This document shows positions 1-6,297 of a stretch of DNA of 7,219 bases, piece after piece. The notes beneath the pieces were generated by a model. It searched no databases, was not told where the DNA came from, and saw only the letters and a program-made list of their open reading frames with translations. Location: assembly GCA_028865585.1 (NCBI GenBank), contig JAGWJU010000058.1, forward strand, positions 1 to 7,219, in the 5' to 3' direction. The stretch comes from Elusimicrobiota bacterium. GTDB lineage: Bacteria > Elusimicrobiota > Elusimicrobia > UBA1565 > UBA9628. Within the stretch, counting starts at the first letter, position 1. The number at the start of each line of letters is the position of its first letter. The position numbers and the translations under genes are program-made.

Positions 1-24
1 TGCTCCATCGTCATCTATCGCGGA

Positions 25-54
25 TAGACAAGGCGAAAAGCATCCTAGTATAAT
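25..54 (+). promoter_or_regulatory. sigma70-type promoter of the sugar-nucleotide unit
   Basis: A perfect -10 hexamer TATAAT lies at 49-54. A TAGACA at 25-30 matches the -35 consensus TTGACA at five of six positions, and the spacer is 18 bp. Transcription would start near position 61, giving a leader of about 30 nt before the mutase start at 90. This is the strongest promoter match I found in the window. A 6-bp inverted repeat (CCTAGT 44-49, ACTAGG 67-72) brackets the -10 box and the predicted start site and may be an operator. The promoter is called from sequence match only. Confidence 0.75.
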
Positions 55-89
55 CTGGATTGAAAAACTAGGCGCGAAAGGAAGACCCC

Positions 90-1538
90 ATGGAAAAGAA
101 CGCGGAAAAGGACGTCAAATTCGGCACGGACGGCTGGCGCGGCATCATGGCGCGCGACTTCACCATGGGCAATGTGCGCCGCGCGGCGCAGGCCATCGCG
201 GACTATCTTAAGGAGGAAGCCTCCAAGCCCCGCGCTCAGCGCAAACCCTATCTCGCCGGACCCGTGATCGTCGGCTACGACAGGCGCTTCTCCTCGGAGA
301 TGTTCGCCCGCGAAGTCGCCCAAATCATGCAGGGCAACAAGTTCAAGACCATCCTGAGCACGGAGGTGTTCCCGACCCCGGCCCTGAGCTTCCTGACCAA
401 GAAGCTGAAAGGGCCCGGCGTCATGGTGACCGCGAGCCATAATCCGGCGGCCTATAACGGCCTCAAGATCAAGATGGACGGCCGCGCGGCCCAGGAAGAC
501 GTCACGTCCGCGGTGGAATCCTGGCTCGACAAAACCCAGCCCGTCAAGGCCGGCGGCTTCCAGGAGAAATCCTTCCGCGAGGCGTATTTGAGCTACATCA
601 GGTCCCGCGTCAACGTGGCGGCGATTCGCTCGCGCTTGAAGCGTCCGATTGTCGTGGACTATCTTTACGGCGCGGCGAGCGGGCTTATGGAGGAGTTGGT
701 CAAATCCAAGAAGATTTCCGCCATTCATGCCGAGCGCGATCCGCTTTTCGGCGGCCTCCACCCCGAGCCGGTCGAGACCTATCTCAAGGATCTTAAGGAG
801 GCGGTCAAGCGCGAGAAGGCGCTTATCGGCATTGCTTTAGACGGCGACGCCGATCGCGCCGGCGTGGTGGACGAGAACGGCAAATACTACACGCCCTGCC
901 AGGTTTTTCCCATGATCATCGAGTACCTGGTTGAAAAGAAGAAGCTGCGCGGCAAGATCGTGCAGTCCGTGTCCATGGGATACCTCTCCAAGCGGCAAGC
1001 CAAGGCCTACGGCCTGGAGTTCGAGGAACTGCCGGTGGGATTTAAGCACGTGGCCGAGCGCATCGCCGCGGGCGAGGCCGCCTTCGGCGGCGAGGAGTCG
1101 GGCGGCTACGCCTGGAAGGGCGGAATCGCGGAGCGCGACGGGCTTTTGACCGGGCTTCTGCTCGTTGAAATGTGCCTGGCTCTCAAGAAAACGCCGTCCC
1201 AGATCCTCGGCGGCATCGAGGCCAAGCACGGCCGCTCGTGCTTCAAGCGCATGGATTTACGCTTGAGCAAGCCCGTGCCGGACAAGGCCGCCTACGCCGC
1301 CAAGATCACCAAGAAGCTGCCGAAGAAAATCGCCGGCTCCGAGATCCAGGAGCTGGTGAATATCGACGGCCTCAAGATCATCCTGTCCGGGGACCATTGG
1401 ATTCTCATCCGCCCCTCGGGCACCGAGCCGCTGCTGCGCGTTTACGCCGAATCCGATTCCCAGCAAAAAACCCAGGACATGCTGAATATGGCCCGCAAAT
1501 GGGCCGGCTCCGGCGCGTCGCTGGAAGCCGTGTCGTAA
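90..1538 (+). CDS. phosphoglucomutase/phosphomannomutase family protein (alpha-D-phosphohexomutase)
   Basis: A 482-residue cytoplasmic enzyme that would interconvert hexose 6-phosphate and hexose 1-phosphate (glucose and/or mannose) through a phosphoserine. All four hallmark loops of the alpha-D-phosphohexomutase superfamily are visible: N-terminal FGTDGWRG near residues 11-18; the active-site loop TASHNP with catalytic Ser116; the Mg2+-binding DGDADR at 251-256; the sugar-binding loop GGEESGG at 333-339 (Glu335, Ser337); and the C-terminal phosphate-binding RPSGTEP at 441-447. Length is normal for the family (about 450-480). The ATG at 90 is chosen because AAAGGAAG (77-84) sits 5 nt upstream and the conserved FGTDGWRG follows directly. 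The next gene, 33 bp downstream, is a sugar-phosphate nucleotidyltransferase, so the pair probably makes an NDP-sugar. Family assignment is secure. Glucose versus mannose preference cannot be read from the sequence, and phosphoglucosamine mutase is less likely because of the Glu-Glu-Ser sugar loop. Confidence 0.95.
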   Translation: MEKNAEKDVKFGTDGWRGIMARDFTMGNVRRAAQAIADYLKEEASKPRAQRKPYLAGPVIVGYDRRFSSEMFAREVAQIMQGNKFKTILSTEVFPTPALSFLTKKLKGPGVMVTASHNPAAYNGLKIKMDGRAAQEDVTSAVESWLDKTQPVKAGGFQEKSFREAYLSYIRSRVNVAAIRSRLKRPIVVDYLYGAASGLMEELVKSKKISAIHAERDPLFGGLHPEPVETYLKDLKEAVKREKALIGIALDGDADRAGVVDENGKYYTPCQVFPMIIEYLVEKKKLRGKIVQSVSMGYLSKRQAKAYGLEFEELPVGFKHVAERIAAGEAAFGGEESGGYAWKGGIAERDGLLTGLLLVEMCLALKKTPSQILGGIEAKHGRSCFKRMDLRLSKPVPDKAAYAAKITKKLPKKIAGSEIQELVNIDGLKIILSGDHWILIRPSGTEPLLRVYAESDSQQKTQDMLNMARKWAGSGASLEAVS

Positions 1539-1556
1539 CGCGGCTCAATCCTAATC

Positions 1557-1562
1557 GGAGGT
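1557..1562 (+). promoter_or_regulatory. Shine-Dalgarno site of the nucleotidyltransferase gene
   Basis: GGAGGT lies 9 nt before the ATG at 1572. It fixes that start and allows independent ribosome loading in the 33-bp gap after the mutase stop codon. Confidence 0.7.
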
Positions 1563-1571
1563 CTTTGTCCC

Positions 1572-2606
1572 ATGAAAGCCATGCTTTTGGCCGCCGGAGC
1601 CGGAACCAGGCTTCGCCCGCTGACCTATCAAATCCCCAAGCCCATGGTGCCGGTGGTCAACCGGCCCGTCATCCACCACGTGCTGGATAATCTGCTGCGC
1701 CACGGCGTCTCGGAGGTCATGGTCAATCTTCACGCCTATCCCGAGCAGGTGCGCGGCTATTGCGGCGACGGCAGCCGGTGGAGTCTGGACGTGTCCTACT
1801 CCTTCGAGCCCAAGCTCATGGGTACCGCGGGCGCCATCAAGAAAGCGGAATCTTTCTTCAAGGACGGCCCATTCTTCGTCATGTCGGGCGACGGCGTCTC
1901 GGACATCGATTTGACCGAGATGCTGGCCTTCCACCGCCGCAAAAAGGCCATGGCCACCATGGCGTTGAAGGCCGTGGACTCGCGCTTTGACTACGGCGTG
2001 ACGATGTTGGATAAGCGCGGGCGCATCACGGGTTTTATGGAAAAACCCAACTGGAGCCAAGTGTTTTCCAATAAGGTCAACACCGGCATCTATCTCTTCG
2101 AGCCGGAAGTTCTCAAGCTCATGCCCAAGGGCAGGCCTTATGACTTCGGCCACGAGCTTTGGCCCAAGCTCCTGAAAACGAAGGCGCCCATCTACGCGTA
2201 CGAAACGGACGCCTATTGGTGCGACGTGGGGAACCTCTCCGAGTACCGGCGCTGCCAGGTGGACTGCCTGGACGGCCGCGTGAACCTCCACATCCCGGGC
2301 CACGAGATCAAGAAAGGCGTCTGGGTCGAGGAGGCCGCGAGCGTTTCTCCGAAGGCCATCCTGCGTCCGCCCTGCCTCATCGGCAAAGGATCGGTCATCG
2401 AGGCCGGAGCGGAAATAGGGCCGCACACCGTGGTCGGCGATCGCGCCCGGGTCGCGTCCTCGGCCGTGCTTGAGAACAGCATTCTCTTTGACAACGTGAC
2501 CGTGGGCCGCGGCGTGCATCTGTCCAACTGCATCCTAGGCGCAGGCGGCAACGTTAAGGAGAGCATCTCGGTCTACGAGGCGGCCGTTCTTAATATCCGT
2601 CAGTAG
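1572..2606 (+). CDS. NDP-sugar pyrophosphorylase (mannose-1-phosphate guanylyltransferase-like)
   Basis: A 344-residue cytoplasmic nucleotidyltransferase that would couple a sugar 1-phosphate to an NTP, releasing pyrophosphate. The N-terminal Rossmann-like domain (about 1-235) starts with the nucleotide-binding loop GAGTRLRPLT (9-18) followed by PKPM with Lys23. It continues with the metal/sugar-binding SGDGVSDID segment (Asp107, Asp111), EKP at 157-159, NTGIY at 170-174, and the second metal-site region WCDVGNLSEY with Asp218. Residues about 246-330 form hexapeptide-type turns (repeated V/I-G-x-x-x-x-V units) typical of a left-handed beta-helix. This domain layout and length resemble short bacterial and eukaryotic GDP-mannose pyrophosphorylases; glucose-1-phosphate uridylyl-, adenylyl- or thymidylyl-transfer remains possible. 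The upstream phosphohexomutase would supply the sugar 1-phosphate. It converges on the - strand gene that ends at 2671. Family is certain; nucleotide and sugar specificity are inferred. Confidence 0.9.
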   Translation: MKAMLLAAGAGTRLRPLTYQIPKPMVPVVNRPVIHHVLDNLLRHGVSEVMVNLHAYPEQVRGYCGDGSRWSLDVSYSFEPKLMGTAGAIKKAESFFKDGPFFVMSGDGVSDIDLTEMLAFHRRKKAMATMALKAVDSRFDYGVTMLDKRGRITGFMEKPNWSQVFSNKVNTGIYLFEPEVLKLMPKGRPYDFGHELWPKLLKTKAPIYAYETDAYWCDVGNLSEYRRCQVDCLDGRVNLHIPGHEIKKGVWVEEAASVSPKAILRPPCLIGKGSVIEAGAEIGPHTVVGDRARVASSAVLENSILFDNVTVGRGVHLSNCILGAGGNVKESISVYEAAVLNIRQ

Positions 2607-2620
2607 CCGGCAGGCCGCGA

Positions 2621-2655
2621 AATAAAACGCCCGCCCCGAAACTCAGGGGCGGGCG
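2621..2655 (-). terminator. intrinsic terminator of the basic exported protein gene
   Basis: A perfect 10-bp GC-rich inverted repeat (CGCCCGCCCC 2628-2637 and GGGGCGGGCG 2646-2655) encloses an 8-nt loop. Read on the - strand, the hairpin is followed at once by TTTTATT (complement of 2621-2627), as in a textbook Rho-independent terminator. It begins 15 nt past the stop codon of the - strand gene. On the + strand the same stem is not followed by a T tract, so it should terminate mainly leftward transcription. It could still act as a 3'-end stabilising hairpin for the + strand transcript ending at 2606. Confidence 0.9.
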
Positions 2656-2670
2656 CGCTGCGTCGAAGGG

Positions 2671-3066
2671 TTACTGCGCGGACTGGGGCTGGCTGGGTGC
2701 CTGGCTTTTTGCGCCGGCGTCTCCATTGCCCGCGGCGTGGCGCATCCGGCCGAGGTTTCGGTTCTCCTGCCGGTTCAAGGCGCGCTGCTGTTTCTTGGTG
2801 ATGTAGCCTCCGTTGCGGCGGGCCATGCGACGGTCCTCCCGGCGCATGCGGCGGTCGTTGCGGACGATTTTATTGCGCCGCTGTTTGCTGATTTTGCCCT
2901 GCTTGTAGAGCTTGTTGGCGTTTTTCTGCTGGCGCCAGGTGCGTCGAAGCGCCTGGGTCTGCCGCGGATGGCTCTTGCGCCAGCGCCCCTGCGCAGCCGA
3001 GGCGCTTCCCGCCAACGCTAGAGCGGCCAAAGCCGCGACGAACAAGCGAGTCAGTGATTTTTTCAT
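2671..3066 (-). CDS. small exported highly basic protein with a duplicated motif, function unknown
   Basis: A 131-residue protein. Residues 1-24 form a classic Sec signal peptide (MKK n-region, Ala/Leu core, cleavage site ASA before Ala25), so the product should leave the cytoplasm. The mature 107 residues contain about 22 Arg and 10 Lys against only 5 acidic residues and are rich in Gln and Asn. Two related segments with a 30-residue period are visible: GKISKQ at 57-62 with downstream RNDRR (69-73), and GYITKK at 87-92 with downstream RQENR (99-103), each predicted helical after the G-x-I-S/T turn. The tail (about 111-131) is a low-complexity Ala/Gln/Ser/Pro stretch. The layout recalls a widespread family of small uncharacterised periplasmic proteins with paired G-x-L-T-x-x-E motifs, but from memory only. 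Start is fixed by AAGGAG (3073-3078 on this strand), 6 nt before the ATG. It has its own terminator and is divergent from metK. No function is assigned. Confidence 0.8.
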   Translation of the reverse strand: MKKSLTRLFVAALAALALAGSASAAQGRWRKSHPRQTQALRRTWRQQKNANKLYKQGKISKQRRNKIVRNDRRMRREDRRMARRNGGYITKKQQRALNRQENRNLGRMRHAAGNGDAGAKSQAPSQPQSAQ

Positions 3067-3143
3067 TAGGATCTCCTTGAAGCTGTCGTTTGGCGTACCA
3101 CCTTTGGACGCATTGCCGCCGCCGAAAGTGTCGCGCGGGCCGA

Positions 3144-3160
3144 TTTTGAACTTTTTGAAC
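3144..3160 (+). repeat. tandem TTTTGAAC repeat upstream of metK
   Basis: The octamer TTTTGAAC occurs twice with a 9-nt period (3144-3151 and 3153-3160) and ends 5 nt before the metK -10 box. It overlaps where a -35 element or an activator site would sit. A direct repeat of nearly one helical turn is compatible with a protein-binding site, but it is short and AT-rich and may be coincidental. Confidence 0.5.
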
Positions 3161-3162
3161 TA

Positions 3163-3171
3163 TGGTATAAT
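3163..3171 (+). promoter_or_regulatory. extended -10 promoter of the metK operon
   Basis: TGGTATAAT contains a perfect TATAAT (3166-3171) preceded by the TG of an extended -10 element. The only TTGA-like hexamer upstream is TTGAAC at 3146-3151, with a short 14-bp spacer, so the promoter may rely on the extended -10 and on the tandem repeat. The transcript would start near 3178, leaving a leader of only about 42 nt. That is too short for a SAM-I type riboswitch. Confidence 0.65.
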
Positions 3172-3208
3172 CAATCTTCGTTGGAAGCTAATTAAACCCC
3201 CGCAGGCT

Positions 3209-3213
3209 GGAGG
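3209..3213 (+). promoter_or_regulatory. Shine-Dalgarno site of metK
   Basis: GGAGG lies 6 nt before the ATG at 3220. It fixes the metK start and is the only strong ribosome-binding site in the five-gene row that follows. Confidence 0.75.
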
Positions 3214-3219
3214 AATTCC

Positions 3220-4434
3220 ATGCAACGCCAAGGACGCTATTTTTTCACCTCGGAATCCGTGACTGAGGGCCATCCCGACAAGGTTTGCGATCAAATTTCC
3301 GACGCCGTTTTGGACGCCGTCCTGGCCGAGGATCCCACCGGCCGCGTCGCCTGCGAGACCTTCGTCTCTCGCGGCATGGTCATCGTCGGCGGTGAAATCA
3401 CCACCAAGACCTTCGTGGACGTGGACGAGCTGGTGCGCAAGGTCGTGCGCGGCATCGGCTACGACCATCCGAAGTACGGCTTTGACGCGGCGTCCTGCGC
3501 CATCTTGAACGCCATCGGCCGGCAATCGCCCGACATCGCCCAAGGCGTCGACACCGGCGGCGCGGGCGACCAGGGCATCATGTTCGGCTACGCCAGCCGC
3601 GAGACGCCCGAACTCATGCCGCTGCCCATCATGCTGGCCCACCGCCTGGTGCGCAAGCTCTCCGAGGTCCGCCGCGCCAAGACGCTCGACTATCTGGGCC
3701 CCGACGGCAAGTCCCAGGTGACGGTGGAATACCTGGACGGCCGGCCCTTGCGCGCGGATACCGTGGTGCTTTCGACCCAGCACACCGAAGACATCTTGGA
3801 CCGCACTGGTTCGCAGATTACCGAGAAGGCTAAAAACGAAATCATCGATGCGGTCATCCGCCCGGTCCTGGGCAAGCGCCTCATCGACGCGAAGACCCGC
3901 TTTCTCATCAACCCCACCGGCAAGTTCGTGGTCGGCGGCCCCGCCTCCGACACGGGCGTGACCGGCCGCAAGATTATCGTCGACACCTACGGCGGCCGCG
4001 CGCCGCACGGCGGCGGCGCGTTCTCGGGCAAGGACCCGACGAAGGTCGACCGCTCGGCCTGCTACATGTCGCGCTATATCGCCAAGAACGTGGTAGCCGC
4101 GGGATTAGCCGAGGAGTGCACGGTGCAGCTGGCCTACGCCATCGGCGTGGCCGAGCCCGTGGGCATCTATTTCGACCTCCACGGCACGGGCGAAGTCGAC
4201 GAGACGCGGCTCGAGGCCGCGGTGCGCCGGAATTTCTCCTTGACGCCCAAGGGCATCATCCAGAGCTTGAAGCTGCGCCGCCCCATTTACCAGGCGACCG
4301 CGGCCTACGGTCATTTCGGCCGCGAGGAAGCCTCTTTCGAGTGGGAGAAGACCGACAAGGCCCAGGCCTTGCGGGACGAGCTTTTGGGCAAGACGCAGGC
4401 CAAGGCCCAGCGCCGGGCGGTCGCCGCCGCTTAA
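3220..4434 (+). CDS. metK: S-adenosylmethionine synthetase
   Basis: A 404-residue cytoplasmic enzyme that makes S-adenosylmethionine from ATP and methionine (EC 2.5.1.6), normally as a tetramer. The family signatures are intact. [17 protein letters not shown] at 17-33 contains the ATP/Mg-binding His and Asp. The signature [12 protein letters not shown] lies at 114-125. DTGVTGRKI (244-252) is followed by the glycine-rich [17 protein letters not shown] at 264-280, with the phosphate-binding Lys and Asp. Three tandem metK domains fit the length, which slightly exceeds the usual 380-400 because of an Ala/Arg/Gln-rich tail after about residue 390. The start is supported by GGAGG 6 nt upstream and by the conserved [13 protein letters not shown] right after the N-terminus. 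It heads a compact gene row: the CoA-transferase A subunit starts 7 nt after its stop. No SAM riboswitch fits in the short leader. Confidence 0.98.
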   Translation: MQRQGRYFFTSESVTEGHPDKVCDQISDAVLDAVLAEDPTGRVACETFVSRGMVIVGGEITTKTFVDVDELVRKVVRGIGYDHPKYGFDAASCAILNAIGRQSPDIAQGVDTGGAGDQGIMFGYASRETPELMPLPIMLAHRLVRKLSEVRRAKTLDYLGPDGKSQVTVEYLDGRPLRADTVVLSTQHTEDILDRTGSQITEKAKNEIIDAVIRPVLGKRLIDAKTRFLINPTGKFVVGGPASDTGVTGRKIIVDTYGGRAPHGGGAFSGKDPTKVDRSACYMSRYIAKNVVAAGLAEECTVQLAYAIGVAEPVGIYFDLHGTGEVDETRLEAAVRRNFSLTPKGIIQSLKLRRPIYQATAAYGHFGREEASFEWEKTDKAQALRDELLGKTQAKAQRRAVAAA

Positions 4435-4441
4435 GAGCGCC

Positions 4442-5155
4442 ATGCCCGGAAAGGTGGTCGCGGGCCCCGAGGAAGCGCTTTCCGATTTGCGCGACGGGGC
4501 CGTGATCATGGTGGGAGGCTTCGGCCTCTGCGGCACGCCGGAAAACCTTTTGGCCGCGGTAAAGGCCAAGGGCACCAAGAACCTCACCCTCGTTTCCAAC
4601 AACGGCGGCACGGACGAGCACGGCAACGGCCAGCTCATCAAGAACGGGCAGGTCAAGAAGATGATCATGTCCTACGGGGGCGAGTGCAAGGCCTTCGAGG
4701 AGATGGCCCTGGCCGGAACCCTCCAGGTCGAGTGGAACCCACAGGGCACGCTGGCCGAGCGCATCCGCGCGGGCGGGGCCGGCATCGGAGGCTTCTTCAC
4801 CCCCACGGGCTACGGCACTCTCGTGGCCGAGGGCAAGGAAACCCGCGTTATCGACGGCCGGAACTACGTTTTTGAAAACCCGCTGCGCGCGGATTTCGCC
4901 TTCATCAAGGCGTGGCGGGGCGATCGCGCAGGGAATCTCGTTTTCCGCAAGACCTCGCGCAACTTCAACCAGGTGATGGCCACCGCCGCCCAAGTCGTCG
5001 TGGCCGAAGTTGAGAAGCTGGTCGAGCCCGGCGAGCTGGATCCGGACTCGGTGCACACGCCCGGCATCTTCGTGGACCGCATTTTCCAGGGCGCCCAATA
5101 CGCCAAGCCCATCGAGAAGCGCACGGTGCGCCCGCGCGCGGGCGCGGCGGCGTAA
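4442..5155 (+). CDS. 3-oxoacid CoA-transferase, subunit A
   Basis: A 237-residue alpha subunit of a family I CoA-transferase, most like the succinyl-CoA:3-ketoacid (acetoacetate) type. It would work with the next gene to move CoA between acyl-CoA and a free 3-oxo acid in the cytoplasm. Visible signatures are [12 protein letters not shown] (22-33), the CoA-binding glycine loop of this family; [17 protein letters not shown] near 99-115; and the [22 protein letters not shown] segment near 154-171 and [10 protein letters not shown] near 205-214, both typical of SCOT-like A subunits. Length is standard (about 230). The start ATG lies 7 nt after the metK stop and has no good Shine-Dalgarno site (only AAGAG overlapping the metK stop), so translational coupling to metK is likely. 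Butyrate-acetoacetate or acetate CoA-transferase activity is an alternative. Confidence 0.93.
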   Translation: MPGKVVAGPEEALSDLRDGAVIMVGGFGLCGTPENLLAAVKAKGTKNLTLVSNNGGTDEHGNGQLIKNGQVKKMIMSYGGECKAFEEMALAGTLQVEWNPQGTLAERIRAGGAGIGGFFTPTGYGTLVAEGKETRVIDGRNYVFENPLRADFAFIKAWRGDRAGNLVFRKTSRNFNQVMATAAQVVVAEVEKLVEPGELDPDSVHTPGIFVDRIFQGAQYAKPIEKRTVRPRAGAAA

Positions 5156-5159
5156 AGCC

Positions 5160-5828
5160 ATGGCCAAGGACATGGACAAGCGAACCGCCATCGCCCGGCA
5201 GGCGGCGCTGGAGCTTAAAGACGGCGATTACGTGAACCTCGGCATCGGCGTTCCAACGCTGGTATCCAACTATCTGCCGCCGGACGTCATAATCACTCTC
5301 CACACCGAGAACGGCATGCTGGGCTACGGCCCCTACCCGTTCGAGGGCGAGGAAGATCCCGATCTCATCAACGCCGGCAAGGAGACCATCACGGAGCTCC
5401 CCGGCTGCTGCTACTTCGGCTCGCACGATTCCTTTGCCATCGTGCGCGGCGGCCACCTGGACGCCACGATTTTGGGCGCGATGGAAGTTTCCGAGACCGG
5501 CGACATCGCCAATTGGATGATCCCCGGCAAAAAGGTCAAGGGCATGGGCGGCGCCATGGACATGGTCGCCGGGGCCAAGAAGGTCATCGTGGCCATGGAG
5601 CACGCGACCAAAGACGGCAAACCGAAAATTTTAAAGAAGTGCTCCCTGCCTTTGACCGGCAAGGGCGTGGTTTCGGTGATCGTGACCGAATTGGCCGTCT
5701 TCGACGTCGCGTCCGGCGGCCTTGTCTTGCGCAAGAAAGCCGAAAGCGTCTCGATGGATGACTTGAAGCGCCTGACCGAGCCCGCGTTCGCGGTGTCCGA
5801 GCGCTTGGCCGCGTTCGCGGCGGCCTAG
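5160..5828 (+). CDS. 3-oxoacid CoA-transferase, subunit B
   Basis: A 222-residue beta subunit that completes the CoA-transferase. The catalytic glutamate motif is TENGMLG, with Glu50 expected to form the glutamyl-CoA thioester. It is preceded by the [11 protein letters not shown] segment (25-35) and followed by [18 protein letters not shown] (57-74). Later come [19 protein letters not shown] (97-115), [14 protein letters not shown] (121-134) and LPLTGKGVV (163-171), all in the order seen in SCOT-type B subunits. The reading frame stays open 50 codons upstream, but the ATG at 5160 is chosen because that extension overlaps subunit A, is Arg/Ser/Pro-rich, and the known N-terminus of the family begins here. 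The gap to subunit A is 4 nt without a Shine-Dalgarno site. The stop is 3 nt before the thioesterase start. Confidence 0.94.
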   Translation: MAKDMDKRTAIARQAALELKDGDYVNLGIGVPTLVSNYLPPDVIITLHTENGMLGYGPYPFEGEEDPDLINAGKETITELPGCCYFGSHDSFAIVRGGHLDATILGAMEVSETGDIANWMIPGKKVKGMGGAMDMVAGAKKVIVAMEHATKDGKPKILKKCSLPLTGKGVVSVIVTELAVFDVASGGLVLRKKAESVSMDDLKRLTEPAFAVSERLAAFAAA

Positions 5829-5831
5829 CCC

Positions 5832-6293
5832 ATGCCCAAGGCCAAGCCCGTGCGCGAGTCGCTGACCCAGCTCGCGGATCTCATGTCCCCGCCAGACGCC
5901 AACATGCGGGGCACGGTTTTCGGCGGCAAAATCCTTCAGATGGTCGATAAGGCGGCCGCGGTCTGCGCCATGCGCCACGCGGGCCGCGAGTGCGTGACGG
6001 TCGCCATGGAGCGCGTGGAGTTTTTGGTGCCCATCCAGATCGGGCACTTGGTGACCGTGGAGGCCAGGGTTAATTTCGTAGGCCGCACGTCGCTCGAAAT
6101 CGGCGTCGAGGTCTACGCCGAAGACACCGCCCTGGGAGAGCGCCGGCACACCAACTCCTGCCTCGCCACGATGGTCGCGGTCGACAAGAACGGCCGGCCC
6201 GCCTCCGTGCCGGGCCTCGTTCTGGAAACGCCCGAAGACAAGAAGCGCCACGCCGAGGCGCTGGCGCGCCGTAAGCGGCGGACGGGCGCTTAG
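5832..6293 (+). CDS. acyl-CoA thioesterase, hotdog fold (YciA/ACOT type)
   Basis: A 153-residue cytoplasmic hydrolase expected to cleave acyl-CoA thioesters to free acid and CoA. It carries the hallmark N-x-x-G-x-V-F-G-G-x-I-L-x-x-x-D pattern of this hotdog subfamily: Asn24, Gly27, Gly31-Gly32 and catalytic-type Asp39, followed by the Ala-rich hot-dog helix. A conserved VTVAMERVEFLVPI strand (56-69), GRTSLEIGVEV (84-94) and a C-terminal MVAVDKNGRPASVPGL (114-129) complete the single-domain pattern. Length matches single-domain bacterial members (about 130-170). The C-terminus is Lys/Arg-rich. It starts 3 nt after the CoA-transferase B stop with no Shine-Dalgarno site, so it is likely translated by reinitiation. 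Acyl-chain preference cannot be told; next to a CoA-transferase it would help adjust acyl-CoA pools. Confidence 0.92.
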   Translation: MPKAKPVRESLTQLADLMSPPDANMRGTVFGGKILQMVDKAAAVCAMRHAGRECVTVAMERVEFLVPIQIGHLVTVEARVNFVGRTSLEIGVEVYAEDTALGERRHTNSCLATMVAVDKNGRPASVPGLVLETPEDKKRHAEALARRKRRTGA

Positions 6294-6297
6294 GCGT

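Noticed and set aside
1..44. Possible 3' end of an upstream gene (a frame-1 TAG at 25-27)
   Set aside because: Eight codons are too few to support a coding call, and the stop overlaps the -35 element. Nothing else in this stretch is recognisable.
1551..2519. - strand open frame (322 codons) opposite the nucleotidyltransferase
   Set aside because: It is His/Asp/Val-rich shadow sequence of a strongly GC-biased gene, and the + strand frame has intact family motifs along its full length.
3172..3219. SAM-I type riboswitch in front of metK
   Set aside because: Only about 42 nt lie between the predicted transcription start and the ATG. No four-way-junction motifs or terminator hairpin are present.
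3160..4008. - strand open frame (282 codons) opposite metK
   Set aside because: It lies antisense to one of the most conserved bacterial genes and runs through its promoter. No motif was seen.
5010..5159. 50-codon upstream extension of the CoA-transferase B reading frame
   Set aside because: It overlaps subunit A and reads as Arg/Ser/Pro-rich out-of-frame sequence. The family N-terminus fits the ATG at 5160.
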